In this document: positions 14,201 through 19,817 of the stretch, in pieces | How positions within the stretch are numbered: the first letter of the stretch is position 1 | How the letters are laid out: each line of letters opens with the position of its first letter | Assembly (NCBI RefSeq): GCF_013365535.1 | Contig: NZ_CP053590.1 | Coordinates: 1,168,501-1,232,500 of the forward strand | Reading direction: 5' to 3' | DNA: 64,000 nucleotides | Source: Aquimarina sp. TRL1 | Lineage (GTDB): Bacteria > Bacteroidota > Bacteroidia > Flavobacteriales > Flavobacteriaceae | The notes under the pieces: model-generated | Told to the model about the DNA's origin: nothing | The model's database searches: none | The model's input: the letters and a program-made list of their open reading frames with translations, nothing else | Position numbers and translations under genes: made by a program

Positions 14201-17200
14201 CTTCTCAAAATCAAAATTTGTCTGTTTGTCTTTTTCCAAAAATGATTGAATCGCTACTTCTTTCTCCCCTGCTGAATAGGACGTATAATCATACATCTGA
14301 ACAGGTAGTTCCATTGACTCATATACACATTGTACGGGAATAGCTAATTCATTGGCATAAATACAACTTCTTAAAGTACTGTGTCCGTCCATTAAGACCT
14401 TCCAACTTTTCAGAAAAGAATCTTTTGAAAAATTACCTACTAGATCACAGTGAAGTTGAACCAAATAAGCCGTATCCTCAGGATTGTATAAACTATGAAA
14501 TAGCATCCCTTGTTGTAAAGCCGTCAACGGATAAATATCCTCTATTTTAGAATTAAGTAACCTTTCTCTACCCAGTTTAAAGTTTACCAGATTCGTATAG
14601 GAAATTTTTGAAGGTAACCCATAATCTCCTGGTGTTTTTTCTCTGTCCGAAAGACCTTTACAATGATGTATAATTGATCGTAGAATCTTATCAAATTTAT
14701 CGGACAACGTTTTTATTGTATTTTCCTCGTATCGATGACTATCATAACTCCAGTTTATCTCTAACTGCCCCTGAACTATAATACTATTGATTGCAATTTT
14801 ATTAGGATTCTGATTTTTTAAACCAACTACTTCTCCTGTATTTTCGTTGGATATCGATAGTACAGAGTTCTCAGATGCATTATAATGATCAAAATCACCT
14901 AAATAGTTAAAAATAAGATCTTCATACTGCAATGACAATTCTTCTCTTATTTCTTCCTCTGACAGGTATCGCAATATTGGATAATTGATCCCTTTCTTAG
15001 GGATTTCTCTAAGGCTATCTTTTGTTCTTGAAATAAGATCTTCATAACTAACCGTGCCTGATGAAGGAACCGATAAACAAACAGGGTACAAACTAGTAAA
15101 CCAACCTATTGTTCTGCTCAAATCAACATCTCTGAATAACTCTTCCCGTCCATGCCCCTCTAAACCTATAACAAACTCAGATGATGAAATCCATCCTTCC
15201 ATGGTTTTTGACAAAGCACTTAATAAGATATCATTAATCTCTGTCCCATAGGCATGGTGAATCTCTTGTGTTAAAGACGTTGTATCTGCTCTAGATAATC
15301 GTGTTTGAATTGTATGCGTTTGCTCATAAGTTGTCTCTATATCACTAGAAAAGTCAACAGGTAAAGGTCTATACTTAGACAGCACTTCTTTCCAATAACT
15401 ATATTCTAATTGTGTGGATGGTAAAACGGCATACTCTTGTAATTTTTCTGTCCACTGACGATAAGAAGTCCCTTTTGCCGGTAAAATAGTTGAACCCTCT
15501 ATAGCCTCTTTAGATAATAAAACCTCTAAATCTTCAAGTAAAACTCGCCACGAAATACCATCTATGGCTAGGTGATGAATGGTTAAAAATAATCTATTCT
15601 TCTTTTCTGTATGTGGCGTATGAATCAGTAATGCTCGTAAAAGATCCCCTTCTTTGATATTTAATTCTGATTGATAGCTATTACACAAATCAGGTATTTC
15701 GGATAATGATGCAACACTACATGCTGATGGCTTTCCTATAAAATTACTATAACGCTGTTCTACCCCTTCTAAGGAGAAATCATACTTTAAACGTAAGGCA
15801 TCATGATGATGAAATAATTGAAGAAAACATACTGCTAACCTATCAATAGATATAGACTTAGGAATTGTAAGAATAAGTGATTGGTTATAATGATTCGATG
15901 CCTTATAATCTTGTTCAAAAAAGTAATGTTGGATAGGATGCAAAGGTACCTCTCCTGATAAAAGCCCCTCTTCTGTTACCGTATCAAAAGCCAACTGTAA
16001 ATTCGAACAAATACCGGATATTGTCTGATAATCAAAAATATCTTTAACCTGATAGTGTATGTCTAATGATTTACTTTTACTAACTAACTGAATCGCTTTT
16101 ATAGAGTCCCCTCCTAATTCAAAGAAATTATCCTCAACTCCTATCTTTGCTATACCTAAAAGCTCTTCCCAAACTGATACTAATTCTTTTTCTTCTTCCG
16201 TGGTTGGAGCTACATAGTTATTAATCCTACTAAAAGAAGTTTCTGGTGCTGGTAATGCTTTCTTATCTATCTTCCCATTATGTGTCAAAGGAAAGTCCTC
16301 TAAGAAAACATAAACCCCGGGAACCATATAATCAGGAAGCTTTTCTGATAAATAACGCTTTAACTCCTGATGTTCAATATCGTCCGATAAAACTGTTTTG
16401 ATATAAGCAACTAATCGCTTATGACCACTATTATCAGGTATAGCTACTACTATAGATTGCTGGATACTTTCTTTGGTGGCTATGATTGATTCTATCTCTC
16501 CTAATTCGATTCGGTAACCTCGAATCTTTACCTGATTATCTTTCCTTCCTATAAACTCTAAGGTGCCATCAGGTAGCCATCTGGCTAAGTCTCCCGATTT
16601 ATAAACCCGTTCTCCTTTCTTAAAAGGATGGGCTACAAATCGTTCTGCCGTTAAATCCGGACGATTTAAATATCCTCTAGCTAATTGAGTACCTCCTATA
16701 TATAATTCTCCTGTGACTCCAATCGGTAATAGTGATAAGTCTTCCGATAAAACATAAACAGAAGTATTAGGAAGTGGAGAACCTATAGAAATATTATCTA
16801 CTTTTTCTTCAAAATTAGTTGTACTGTAATGCGTACTGTATATTGTCGCTTCTGTTGGTCCATAAACATTTTCTACAAGCGCACTTATATTTAATTTATT
16901 GTATTTTTTTACCATATTAGCAGGTAATACTTCTCCTGCTACATGAAAATACTTTAAAGAGGGTAATTTTAGTTCTTTATATGTACTAAGCTCTTCTAAA
17001 AGAATTGAAAACATGGAAGGAACAACATTTACATGTGTTATTTTATGCTTTTCTATCCTATTTAAGATTCCATGCCTTTCTTTTTCTACTCCATTTGGAA
17101 GAATTACCAAATTCCCTCCTCCTTTTATCCAACCAAATAACTCATGGACAGACACATCAAAAGTATAATTGGTTTTTAGCAGAATTTTATCTCCTTTATT

Positions 17201-19147
17201 AATTGGGTAAACATCTTGTATATTACACAAAAATGAGTTTAATGACTTATGCGCTATCATCACCCCTTTAGGCGTTCCTGTAGTTCCAGAAGTGTATATT
17301 ATATACACCAACTGATCTGGACTTATTTTAACCTCTGGAATCGATACACTTTGTCCTTGTAATATTTGTTCTCCTTGATCCAGTAAAACAGAGGTCTTTA
17401 CCAGCTTGTTTTCTTTGAAGAGGTGTAATACATCAGAATGTGTGACAACCAAACTCGCATTTGTATCCTGTAAAATAAAATCAATACGCTCCTGTGGGTA
17501 TGAAGGATCTATTGGAACATAAGCCCCTCCTGCCTTAATAATTCCTAAGATACCAACTACCATGGCTAATGACCTATCAATACATATAGGAACTAATGTC
17601 TCTTTTCCAATTCCTTGTTCTATTAAATAATGCGCTAGCTGATTCGACCTCTCTTCTAACTCCCTATAGCTCATTGTAGCTCCTTCAAACTCTAAAGCAA
17701 TAGCCTCTGGAAATGCTTTAATCTGATCTCTAAACAAGTCTATAACTGTCTTATCGCTAGGGTATGATACTTCCCTGTTATTAAACTTTTCTAATAACAG
17801 CTTTTCCTGATTTTTTGGTACAATTGAAACACTAGTCAATAATTCATTTAAATTACCCTCAAACTGTCTCAAGACATGGAACAAACTATTAATTAATCCT
17901 TCAATATCTTCTTGATTAAAATATGCCTCCTGATAATCCACTTGTAATTCTAAAGGGTGATTTTTTCCATAATCACACCAGCGGATCGATATTGGCGCTT
18001 CTAAATTAGATACACTAGTCAAGTGTTTAGTAACAACAGTCACCCCAGAAGAAAGCTCTTCCAGAAAATCAAAAGGTTCGTAATTCACAACAATATCATA
18101 TAATTGATGCCTATTTTGCTTCATTAAACCAAGTTCTCGATTTAAATGAGAAATAGGGTACCTACGATGCCTATAGTCTTTTCGTTGAGCTTGTTTTATT
18201 GTTGTTATTAACTCTAATAATGTTTGAGTTTCATCATATTCTCCTTTGAATGGAAGTACAGAAGAAAACATACCTACCGTTTTCCGTTCCTCTCTGCTTC
18301 CTCTGTTATGTATTGGTACCCCAAAACAAAAAACATCATTTTTAGTACTTTTACCAAAGTATATAATTAATGAAGCCAAAGTAAATTGTTGTAAACTAAC
18401 TTTTGTACTCTTTACTAATTTTTCATATAGAGATCTATCAGATTCTGGAATAGAAAAAGAAATGCGATTTCCTCCATTATTTTTTCTCTTTTTTGAATGA
18501 TTTAGAAGTGAATTCGGGATGTTCTCATACTTTGTCTTCCAAAAGTTCTTATCGTTTATATAGTCCTCTGATTTATGATAATTCGAACTTCTTATAACTG
18601 CATCATAGTATAAGGGTATCTGCTTATCTTCAATTTTCTCTTCCCCTATTTTTTGCCTATCATATTCCTGAACTATATAATTATTTTTAATCATAAAACT
18701 GTATCCATCAACCAATAAGTGGTGAAAGCACATAAACAACCAATGTTCATCTTCAGCAATTTCTATAAGAGTGTACCTATATAAATCATCAGTATATATA
18801 TTAAATGCTGCGTTAAATTGATTTTGCATCCAATTTTTTGCTGTTTTTTCAGGATTTTTTTCTCTTGAAAAGTTTAGCTCATTTACATGAATTTTATCAA
18901 CTTTTTCTTTTAATTGAAACTGAGGAATTTCTTTATCTAAATCAAATTCGAAGTTAAAAACGTCAAATTTATGAGGTAATTCTTGAATAATTTTTATTAA
19001 TAATTTAGTTTCAATACCTCCCTTTAGAGAGATATAACCTCCTACATTATATAAAGAACTTTTATTATTTATTATTTGTCCGTAGTATATTTCTTGCTGC
19101 GCAAGGTGTATTTCGTTTTTCAATATTTTTGATTTTAAGAATTTCAT
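1..19147 (-). CDS. Giant non-ribosomal peptide synthetase, 5' part (6382 codons, continues beyond the left edge)
   Basis: Assembles a peptide by thiotemplate synthesis. The reading frame runs from an ATG at 19147-19145 to the left edge without a stop; the frame at bases 2-4 matches the start, so no net frameshift exists. Domain order is C1-A1-T1-E1, C2-A2-T2-E2, C3-A3-T3-E3, C4-A4-T4, C5-A5 (cut after the A4/A5 motif region). Carrier-domain phosphopantetheine serines in LGGDSI lie at residues 1015, 2541, 4055 and 5579. The condensation motif HHxxxDG is seen as HHLLVDG (C1, about residue 142), NHHILWDG (C2-C4) and HHAIIDG (C5). The three extra domains carry HHLAIDGISW and EGHGREE...GWFTSLYP, the epimerisation signature. 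Adenylation motifs YTSGTTGTPKG, YGPTE and NGKIDKK are present. No thioesterase or terminal reductase is visible because the 3' end is outside. No other biosynthetic gene lies upstream within the window. Very sure of the family; the product is only partly inferable. Confidence 0.97.
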   Translation of the reverse strand, partial: MKFLKSKILKNEIHLAQQEIYYGQIINNKSSLYNVGGYISLKGGIETKLLIKIIQELPHKFDVFNFEFDLDKEIPQFQLKEKVDKIHVNELNFSREKNPEKTAKNWMQNQFNAAFNIYTDDLYRYTLIEIAEDEHWLFMCFHHLLVDGYSFMIKNNYIVQEYDRQKIGEEKIEDKQIPLYYDAVIRSSNYHKSEDYINDKNFWKTKYENIPNSLLNHSKKRKNNGGNRISFSIPESDRSLYEKLVKSTKVSLQQFTLASLIIYFGKSTKNDVFCFGVPIHNRGSREERKTVGMFSSVLPFKGEYDETQTLLELITTIKQAQRKDYRHRRYPISHLNRELGLMKQNRHQLYDIVVNYEPFDFLEELSSGVTVVTKHLTSVSNLEAPISIRWCDYGKNHPLELQVDYQEAYFNQEDIEGLINSLFHVLRQFEGNLNELLTSVSIVPKNQEKLLLEKFNNREVSYPSDKTVIDLFRDQIKAFPEAIALEFEGATMSYRELEERSNQLAHYLIEQGIGKETLVPICIDRSLAMVVGILGIIKAGGAYVPIDPSYPQERIDFILQDTNASLVVTHSDVLHLFKENKLVKTSVLLDQGEQILQGQSVSIPEVKISPDQLVYIIYTSGTTGTPKGVMIAHKSLNSFLCNIQDVYPINKGDKILLKTNYTFDVSVHELFGWIKGGGNLVILPNGVEKERHGILNRIEKHKITHVNVVPSMFSILLEELSTYKELKLPSLKYFHVAGEVLPANMVKKYNKLNISALVENVYGPTEATIYSTHYSTTNFEEKVDNISIGSPLPNTSVYVLSEDLSLLPIGVTGELYIGGTQLARGYLNRPDLTAERFVAHPFKKGERVYKSGDLARWLPDGTLEFIGRKDNQVKIRGYRIELGEIESIIATKESIQQSIVVAIPDNSGHKRLVAYIKTVLSDDIEHQELKRYLSEKLPDYMVPGVYVFLEDFPLTHNGKIDKKALPAPETSFSRINNYVAPTTEEEKELVSVWEELLGIAKIGVEDNFFELGGDSIKAIQLVSKSKSLDIHYQVKDIFDYQTISGICSNLQLAFDTVTEEGLLSGEVPLHPIQHYFFEQDYKASNHYNQSLILTIPKSISIDRLAVCFLQLFHHHDALRLKYDFSLEGVEQRYSNFIGKPSACSVASLSEIPDLCNSYQSELNIKEGDLLRALLIHTPHTEKKNRLFLTIHHLAIDGISWRVLLEDLEVLLSKEAIEGSTILPAKGTSYRQWTEKLQEYAVLPSTQLEYSYWKEVLSKYRPLPVDFSSDIETTYEQTHTIQTRLSRADTTSLTQEIHHAYGTEINDILLSALSKTMEGWISSSEFVIGLEGHGREELFRDVDLSRTIGWFTSLYPVCLSVPSSGTVSYEDLISRTKDSLREIPKKGINYPILRYLSEEEIREELSLQYEDLIFNYLGDFDHYNASENSVLSISNENTGEVVGLKNQNPNKIAINSIIVQGQLEINWSYDSHRYEENTIKTLSDKFDKILRSIIHHCKGLSDREKTPGDYGLPSKISYTNLVNFKLGRERLLNSKIEDIYPLTALQQGMLFHSLYNPEDTAYLVQLHCDLVGNFSKDSFLKSWKVLMDGHSTLRSCIYANELAIPVQCVYESMELPVQMYDYTSYSAGEKEVAIQSFLEKDKQTNFDFEKEPLFRITLFKVDSDTVRMVFTNHHILWDGWSFAKLMSNFIEVYQQMVNGTELTVLSTDNYRSHIDYINSQNRTEGLAYWRGYLSGIEQATYLPFTGNVSERNKTFGNSERTLLISKEVSNQINSFAEQNHITTSTVLQGTWSYLLSKYTGISAVTFGATISGRNSDVEGIADKVGLYINTIPVCSHIESQANIVDWLQELQRGHTIGREDHGYLSLLEIEKQSVVSSPCFDTLMVFENYPIENLDNTSFDLTIKNIESKGNTNYTLSLCVFDTEEGISIKLTYNNTILPDDVVVMIEKHIYQLLSSITSGVKTLGELTYLGKEEKEELLTLFNNTEVSYPSDKTVVDLFRDQVKAFPEAIALEFEGATMSYRELEERSNQLAHYLIEQGIGKETLVPICIDRSLAMVVGILGIIKAGGAYVPIDPSYPQERIDFILQDTNASLVVTHSDVLHLFKENKLVKTSVLLDQGEQILQGQSVSIPEVKISPDQLVYIIYTSGTTGTPKGVMIAHKSLNSFLCNIQDVYPINKGDKILLKTNYTFDVSVHELFGWIKGGGNLVILPNGVEKERHGILNRIEKHKITHVNVVPSMFSILLEELSTYKELKLPSLKYFHVAGEVLPANMVKKYNKLNISALVENVYGPTEATIYSTHYSTTNFEEKVDNISIGSPLPNTSVYVLSEDLSLLPIGVTGELYIGGTQLARGYLNRPDLTAERFVAHPFKKGERVYKSGDLARWLPDGTLEFIGRKDNQVKIRGYRIELGEIESIIATKESIQQSIVVAIPDNSGHKRLVAYIKTVLSDDIEHQELKRYLSEKLPDYMVPGVYVFLEDFPLTHNGKIDKKALPAPETSFSRINNYVAPTTEEEKELVSVWEELLGIAKIGVEDNFFELGGDSIKAIQLVSKSKSLDIHYQVKDIFDYQTISGICSNLQLAFDTVTEEGLLSGEVPLHPIQHYFFEQDYKASNHYNQSLILTIPKSISIDRLAVCFLQLFHHHDALRLKYDFSLEGVEQRYSNFIGKPSACSVASLSEIPDLCNSYQSELNIKEGDLLRALLIHTPHTEKKNRLFLTIHHLAIDGISWRVLLEDLEVLLSKEAIEGSTILPAKGTSYRQWTEKLQEYAVLPSTQLEYSYWKEVLSKYRPLPVDFSSDIETTYEQTHTIQTRLSRADTTSLTQEIHHAYGTEINDILLSALSKTMEGWISSSEFVIGLEGHGREELFRDVDLSRTIGWFTSLYPVCLSVPSSGTVSYEDLISRTKDSLREIPKKGINYPILRYLSEEEIREELSLQYEDLIFNYLGDFDHYNASENSVLSISNENTGEVVGLKNQNPNKIAINSIIVQGQLEINWSYDSHRYEENTIKTLSDKFDKILRSIIHHCKGLSDREKTPGDYGLPSKISYTNLVNFKLGRERLLNSKIEDIYPLTALQQGMLFHSLYNPEDTAYLVQLHCDLVGNFSKDSFLKSWKVLMDGHSTLRSCIYANELAIPVQCVYESMELPVQMYDYTSYSAGEKEVAIQSFLEKDKQTNFDFEKEPLFRITLFKVDSDTVRMVFTNHHILWDGWSFAKLMSNFIEVYQQMVNGTELTVLSTDNYRSHIDYINSQNRTEGLAYWRGYLSGIEQATYLPFTGNVSERNKTFGNSERTLLISKEVSNQINSFAEQNHITTSTVLQGTWSYLLSKYTGISAVTFGATISGRNSDVEGIADKVGLYINTIPVCSHIESQANIVDWLQELQRGHTIGREDHGYLSLLEIEKQSVVSSPCFDTLMVFENYPIENLDSTSFDLTIKNIESKENTNYTLSLCVFDTEEGISIKLTYNNTILPDDVVVMIEKHIYQLLSSITSGVKTLGELTYLGKEEKEELLTLFNNTEVSYPSDKTVIDLFRDQVKAFPEAIALEFEGATMSYKELEERSNQLAHYLIEQGIGKETLVPICIDRSLAMVVGILGIIKAGGAYVPIDPSYPQERIDFILQDTNASLVVTHSDVLHLFKENKLVKTSVLLDQGEQILQEQSVSIPEVKISPDQLIYVIYTSGTTGTPKGVLCEHKGIMNLAVSQITEIGLNSEDRILQFASISFDAFGFELYPCLLSGAKLIIVNKDTVHSKDDIGKVISEQKITVATLPPTYQEILQDHLFSLKTIISAGEAIIISLVEKFQAQGIKVINEYGPTENSVATSMSSSPLYKGTIATIGSPLPNTSVYVLSEDLSLLPIGVTGELYIGGTQLARGYLNRPDLTAERFVAHPFKKGERVYKSGDLARWLPDGTLEFIGRKDNQVKIRGYRIELGEIESIIATKESIQQSIVVAIPDNSGHKRLVAYIKTVLSDDIEHQELKRYLSEKLPDYMVPGVYVFLEDFPLTHNGKIDKKALPAPETSFSRINNYVAPTTEEEKELVSVWEELLGIAKIGVEDNFFELGGDSIKAIQLVSKSKSLDIHYQVKDIFDYQTISGICSNLQLAFDTVTEEGLLSGEVPLHPIQHYFFEQDYKASNHYNQSLILTIPKSISIDRLAVCFLQLFHHHDALRLKYDFSLEGVEQRYSNFIGKPSACSVASLSEIPDLCNSYQSELNIKEGDLLRALLIHTPHTEKKNRLFLTIHHLAIDGISWRVLLEDLEVLLSKEAIEGSTILPAKGTSYRQWTEKLQEYAVLPSTQLEYSYWKEVLSKYRPLPVDFSSDIETTYEQTHTIQTRLSRADTTSLTQEIHHAYGTEINDILLSALSKTMEGWISSSEFVIGLEGHGREELFRDVDLSRTIGWFTSLYPVCLSVPSSGTVSYEDLISRTKDSLREIPKKGINYPILRYLSEEEIREELSLQYEDLIFNYLGDFDHYNASENSVLSISNENTGEVVGLKNQNPNKIAINSIIVQGQLEINWSYDSHRYEENTIKTLSDKFDKILRSIIHHCKGLSDREKTPGDYGLPSKISYTNLVNFKLGRERLLNSKIEDIYPLTALQQGMLFHSLYNPEDTAYLVQLHCDLVGNFSKDSFLKSWKVLMDGHSTLRSCIYANELAIPVQCVYESMELPVQMYDYTSYSAGEKEVAIQSFLEKDKQTNFDFEKEPLFRITLFKVDSDTVRMVFTNHHILWDGWSFAKLMSNFIEVYQQMVNGTELTVLSTDNYRSHIDYINSQNRTEGLAYWRGYLSGIEQATYLPFTGNVSERNKTFGNSERTLLISKEVSNQINSFAEQNHITTSTVLQGTWSYLLSKYTGISAVTFGATISGRNSDVEGIADKVGLYINTIPVCSHIESQANIVDWLQELQRGHTIGREDHGYLSLLEIEKQSVVSSPCFDTLMVFENYPIENLDSTSFDLTIKNIESKENTNYTLSLCVFDTEEGISIKLTYNNTILPDDVVVMIEKHIYQLLSSITSGVKTLGELTYLGKEEKEELLTLFNNTEVSYPSDKTVIDLFRDQVKAFPEAIALEFEGATMSYKELEERSNQLAHYLIEQGIGKETLVPICIDRSLAMVVGILGIIKAGGAYVPIDPSYPQERIDFILQDTNASLVVTHSDVLHLFKENKLVKTSVLLDQGEQMLQGQSVSIPEVKISPDQLIYVIYTSGTTGTPKGVLLTHTNVVRLFYNETSLFDFDHNDVWTLFHSFTFDFSVWEIYGALLFGGRLIIVPTQHTKDPELFSKLIEEGGVTVLNQTPTNFNGLQEYILNKKNISTIKYVIFGGEALHPIHLKRWKENYPLCKLVNMYGITETTVHVTYKEIGDEEINKNQSNIGVPIPTLGVVVLDDDLQPVPKGVTGELHVMGAGVAKGYLNRTALTKEKFIDLDLVSGNKHRFYRSGDLARITHSGELEYHGRKDHQVKIRGYRIELGEIESLLEKITEIKQALVLAKETNGTNKQLVAYIVTETAIDEQEVKSCLSECLPGYMVPNFYVFLEKFPLTSNGKIDRKKLLSYTINNLSQEEKIEPRNKIEKAIAEIFKESLSINTIGINDDFFALGGDSIKVIQLISALNSKFDTIFSISEFYKKPTIEMLANLISEKDSSSDSVQELEELALKEIEEITSMVLNKHNSPNVISGIYPMTDIQFGMVYTANLMHEKGTPGIYHDQMVVQVGTLDIDLMQQALDLLIEKHEILRTSLHLYTYEKPVQIVHKKSSSKIGYENIEGLNKKEQKKYINDFLIHERENKPFTANQSSLWRMNIFKIGADDSIFVFQCHHAIIDGWSDKSFRLELLETYFTLKKDKEYKPKKLLIGTKESVISDFIEQNNQSHKRFWVEELKGFQRLDVLGNTPYYSNKNKVYSRQFSERILEKCKQDNITPKALFISGYLYILKLLSPEEDITIGLVAHRRPMIEDGDKLLGCFLNTVPFRVQMNECLGESWLSFITAMESKLNAIKGKDRFSLLEISKLHGENSANPFFDIIFNYVDFQIINAYAQDKDMSETLEKIKENDFSDQSHAETNTFLDLTVSLTGGSVEVSITQNRELKSERSISDLLTYFDAFLNTYLESDNEKTNSVHILTKEEQQKIVYDFNDGDLLSNSKTGTILNLFENQVQETPEALAVFFDEETITYRELDEKTNQLARYLQNHGVGKNTLVPICIERSVEMIIAIIGVLKSGGAYVPIAPKYPQSRIKFILEDIDASIVLTQEIHHLKFTSNEVTIPTVFLDKWSDEIAEISSEKLETIVKEDQLAYIIYTSGTTGVPKGVKVLHGSLYNLIVHQSAYYSINEKERILLFSNYVFDASIEQIFISLANGASLFIANDSSILDPQKLESFIIENQLTHVDTTPSFLELLDTTKLKSVKRFVS
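2261..5460 (-). other. NRPS module 4: C-A-T, predicted L-threonine
   Basis: C4 is one of the three near-identical D-donor type condensation domains. The adenylation domain reads FDFSVWEIY, VLNQTPTN, YVIFGGE and NMYGITETTVH. This gives the ten-residue code DFWNIGMVHK, the standard threonine code. The T domain (LGGDSIKVIQL, serine 5579) is followed directly by C5 with no epimerisation domain, so L-Thr should be kept. The N-terminal part of this A domain (3564 to about 4100) belongs to the repeated sequence, while its core and C-terminal part are unrelated to modules 1-3. Confidence 0.88.
3564..7668 (-). repeat. 4105-bp NRPS repeat, copy a
   Basis: In reading direction it runs from the C-terminal part of A3 through T3, E3 and C4 to the N-terminal part of A4. 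It matches copies b (8106-12210) and c (12684-16788) base for base, with only scattered substitutions and the same length. Both ends fall inside adenylation domains: one at the YTSGTTG motif and the other at IGSPLPNTSVYV. Confidence 0.95.
5461..10002 (-). other. NRPS module 3: C-A-T-E with a different adenylation core
   Basis: The module is almost the same in DNA as module 2 except for the adenylation core at 7669-8105. This core reads FDAFGFELY, TLPPTY, IISAGE and NEYGPTENSVA. The extracted code is D, A, F, T, I, A, E, V, A, K. Positions D, A, T, I, A agree with several aromatic-residue codes (GrsA Phe is DAWTIAAICK), so an aromatic substrate is a weak guess. The module is 36 bp shorter than module 2, all of it in the core. 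The T serine is residue 4055, and the E domain implies a D-residue. Confidence 0.86.
8106..12210 (-). repeat. 4105-bp NRPS repeat, copy b
   Basis: Covers the C-terminal part of A2, then T2, E2, C3 and the N-terminal part of A3. It starts 4542 bp after copy a and has the same two breakpoints. One of the few differences from copy a is a G/A change near 12096 (copy a near 7554). Confidence 0.95.
10003..14580 (-). other. NRPS module 2: C-A-T-E, same adenylation core as module 1
   Basis: C2 starts with IEDIYPLTALQQGMLFHSL, the form usual for condensation domains that accept a D-configured donor, which fits the E domain just before it. The adenylation core (12211-12683) reads the same as that of module 1 (16789-17261), so the same amino acid should be loaded twice. 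The T serine is residue 2541 and the E domain again carries HHLAIDG. The predicted product contribution is a second copy of the module-1 residue in D form. Confidence 0.88.
12684..16788 (-). repeat. 4105-bp NRPS repeat, copy c
   Basis: Covers the C-terminal part of A1, then T1, E1, C2 and the N-terminal part of A2. It starts 4578 bp after copy b. Because the A1 and A2 cores are also alike, the match between copies b and c extends past the 4105-bp unit. The differences I noticed cluster in the A2 N-terminal and C2 end (about 12.7-13.5 kb). Confidence 0.95.
14581..19147 (-). other. NRPS module 1: C-A-T-E
   Basis: The C domain occupies about 19147-17830 and is unrelated at nucleotide level to C2-C4. 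The A domain spans about 17800-16260, the T domain has its serine at residue 1015, and the E domain lies at about 15940-14620. Read by alignment to GrsA, the specificity residues are D, V, H, N, H, A, V, I, Y plus the invariant K. I do not recognise a substrate for this code. The E domain implies a D-residue. A condensation domain at the very start of the chain is typical of lipo-initiating synthetases, or of one that receives a chain from another protein; the sequence alone does not decide. Confidence 0.88.
17262..17785 (-). repeat. Fourth, partial copy of the repeat (A1 N-terminal part only)
   Basis: The N-terminal A-domain stretch of module 1 matches the corresponding parts of copies a, b and c. 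It loses identity at about 17785, in the C1-A1 linker, where the unrelated C1 domain begins. Confidence 0.9.
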
Positions 19148-19468
19148 ATAATGACTGAAAATACATATCTGACCCTGATTAAATTCTATTAAAATTTTGG
19201 TAATAAAATCTTAATTTATCTAGCCTTTTGAACGGTTTCGTAAATTTTAGATTAGAGAGAATTTACTATTTAAAAAAAGACATGTAAGAACAATCACATT
19301 ATGAAGGAAATAGAAGAAAATCTAATTTATTAACTATCATCTCCAATCTTACTATTGCGATCAGAGGAAACCACTTTAAATTGTTTCTGCGAGACAAACC
19401 TTGGGGGTAATTAACCTCATAAAATAAAAATCAGACAAAATTGTCTCGCTCGAGAAAAAAACACCCTG
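19148..19468. other. Intergenic stretch upstream of the NRPS gene
   Basis: AT-rich and without an open frame of note. It must hold the NRPS promoter on the minus strand if transcription starts here, but I could not pick a convincing TTG-N19-TAnnTTTG pair. A short palindrome, GACAAAATTGTC, lies at about 19435-19446, close to the att-like repeat. Confidence 0.5.
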
Positions 19469-19514
19469 AAAGTAGCGGGAACAGGACTCGAACCTGTGAC
19501 CTTCGGGTTATGAG
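19469..19514 (-). repeat. 46-bp direct repeat of the tRNA-fMet 3' part (att-like site, distal)
   Basis: This stretch is identical to 24425-24470, from just past the tRNA 3' end through the T-arm and variable loop to the CAU anticodon loop. Identity stops at the anticodon stem, where GGGCGAAAAT replaces the tRNA 5' half. It cannot fold as a full tRNA. It is the mark left by a tyrosine-recombinase element that inserted at the tRNA anticodon loop and restored the gene on the other side. Confidence 0.88.
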
Positions 19515-19817
19515 GGCGAAAATCACACCCTTAAATACCATAATTATCAATGTTTCGTATTTTTAAAAATTGTAAAAACATGTAAAAAAAGCCCCACCTA
19601 AAGATCTAAAAGGAATCTTCTTTTAATTTTAAAAACTATGTCGTTATAGGTATACAATAATACTGCACTCTAAATGATTTTAGCACCACTAATTTGTAAA
19701 ATAAAAAGATAAAACAAAGCTATCTAAAACCAAATAAGATAACATGACCATTTTGAAGTTGTTAGATTTACTGGCACAATAAGTTAAGCTCATTTTTATC
19801 TTAAATAACTTAGCAAA

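Noticed and set aside
5934..17202. Short plus-strand open frames at 5934-6131, 10476-10673 and 15054-15251 (identical), and at 12427-12624 and 17005-17202 (identical)
   Set aside because: They are antisense shadows of the repeated NRPS modules; their repetition reflects the module repeats, not a gene family.
3564..17785. Regular direct repeats that might suggest a CRISPR or surface-repeat locus
   Set aside because: The 4.1-kb units are coding and belong to NRPS domains.
1..19147. Possible frameshift or split of the NRPS into several genes
   Set aside because: The frame at bases 2-4 agrees with the start at 19147, repeat spacings (4542 and 4578) are multiples of three, and domain motifs read through without a stop.
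19469..19514. A second tRNA-Met gene
   Set aside because: Only the 3' part from the anticodon loop is present; the acceptor 5' strand and D-arm are missing.
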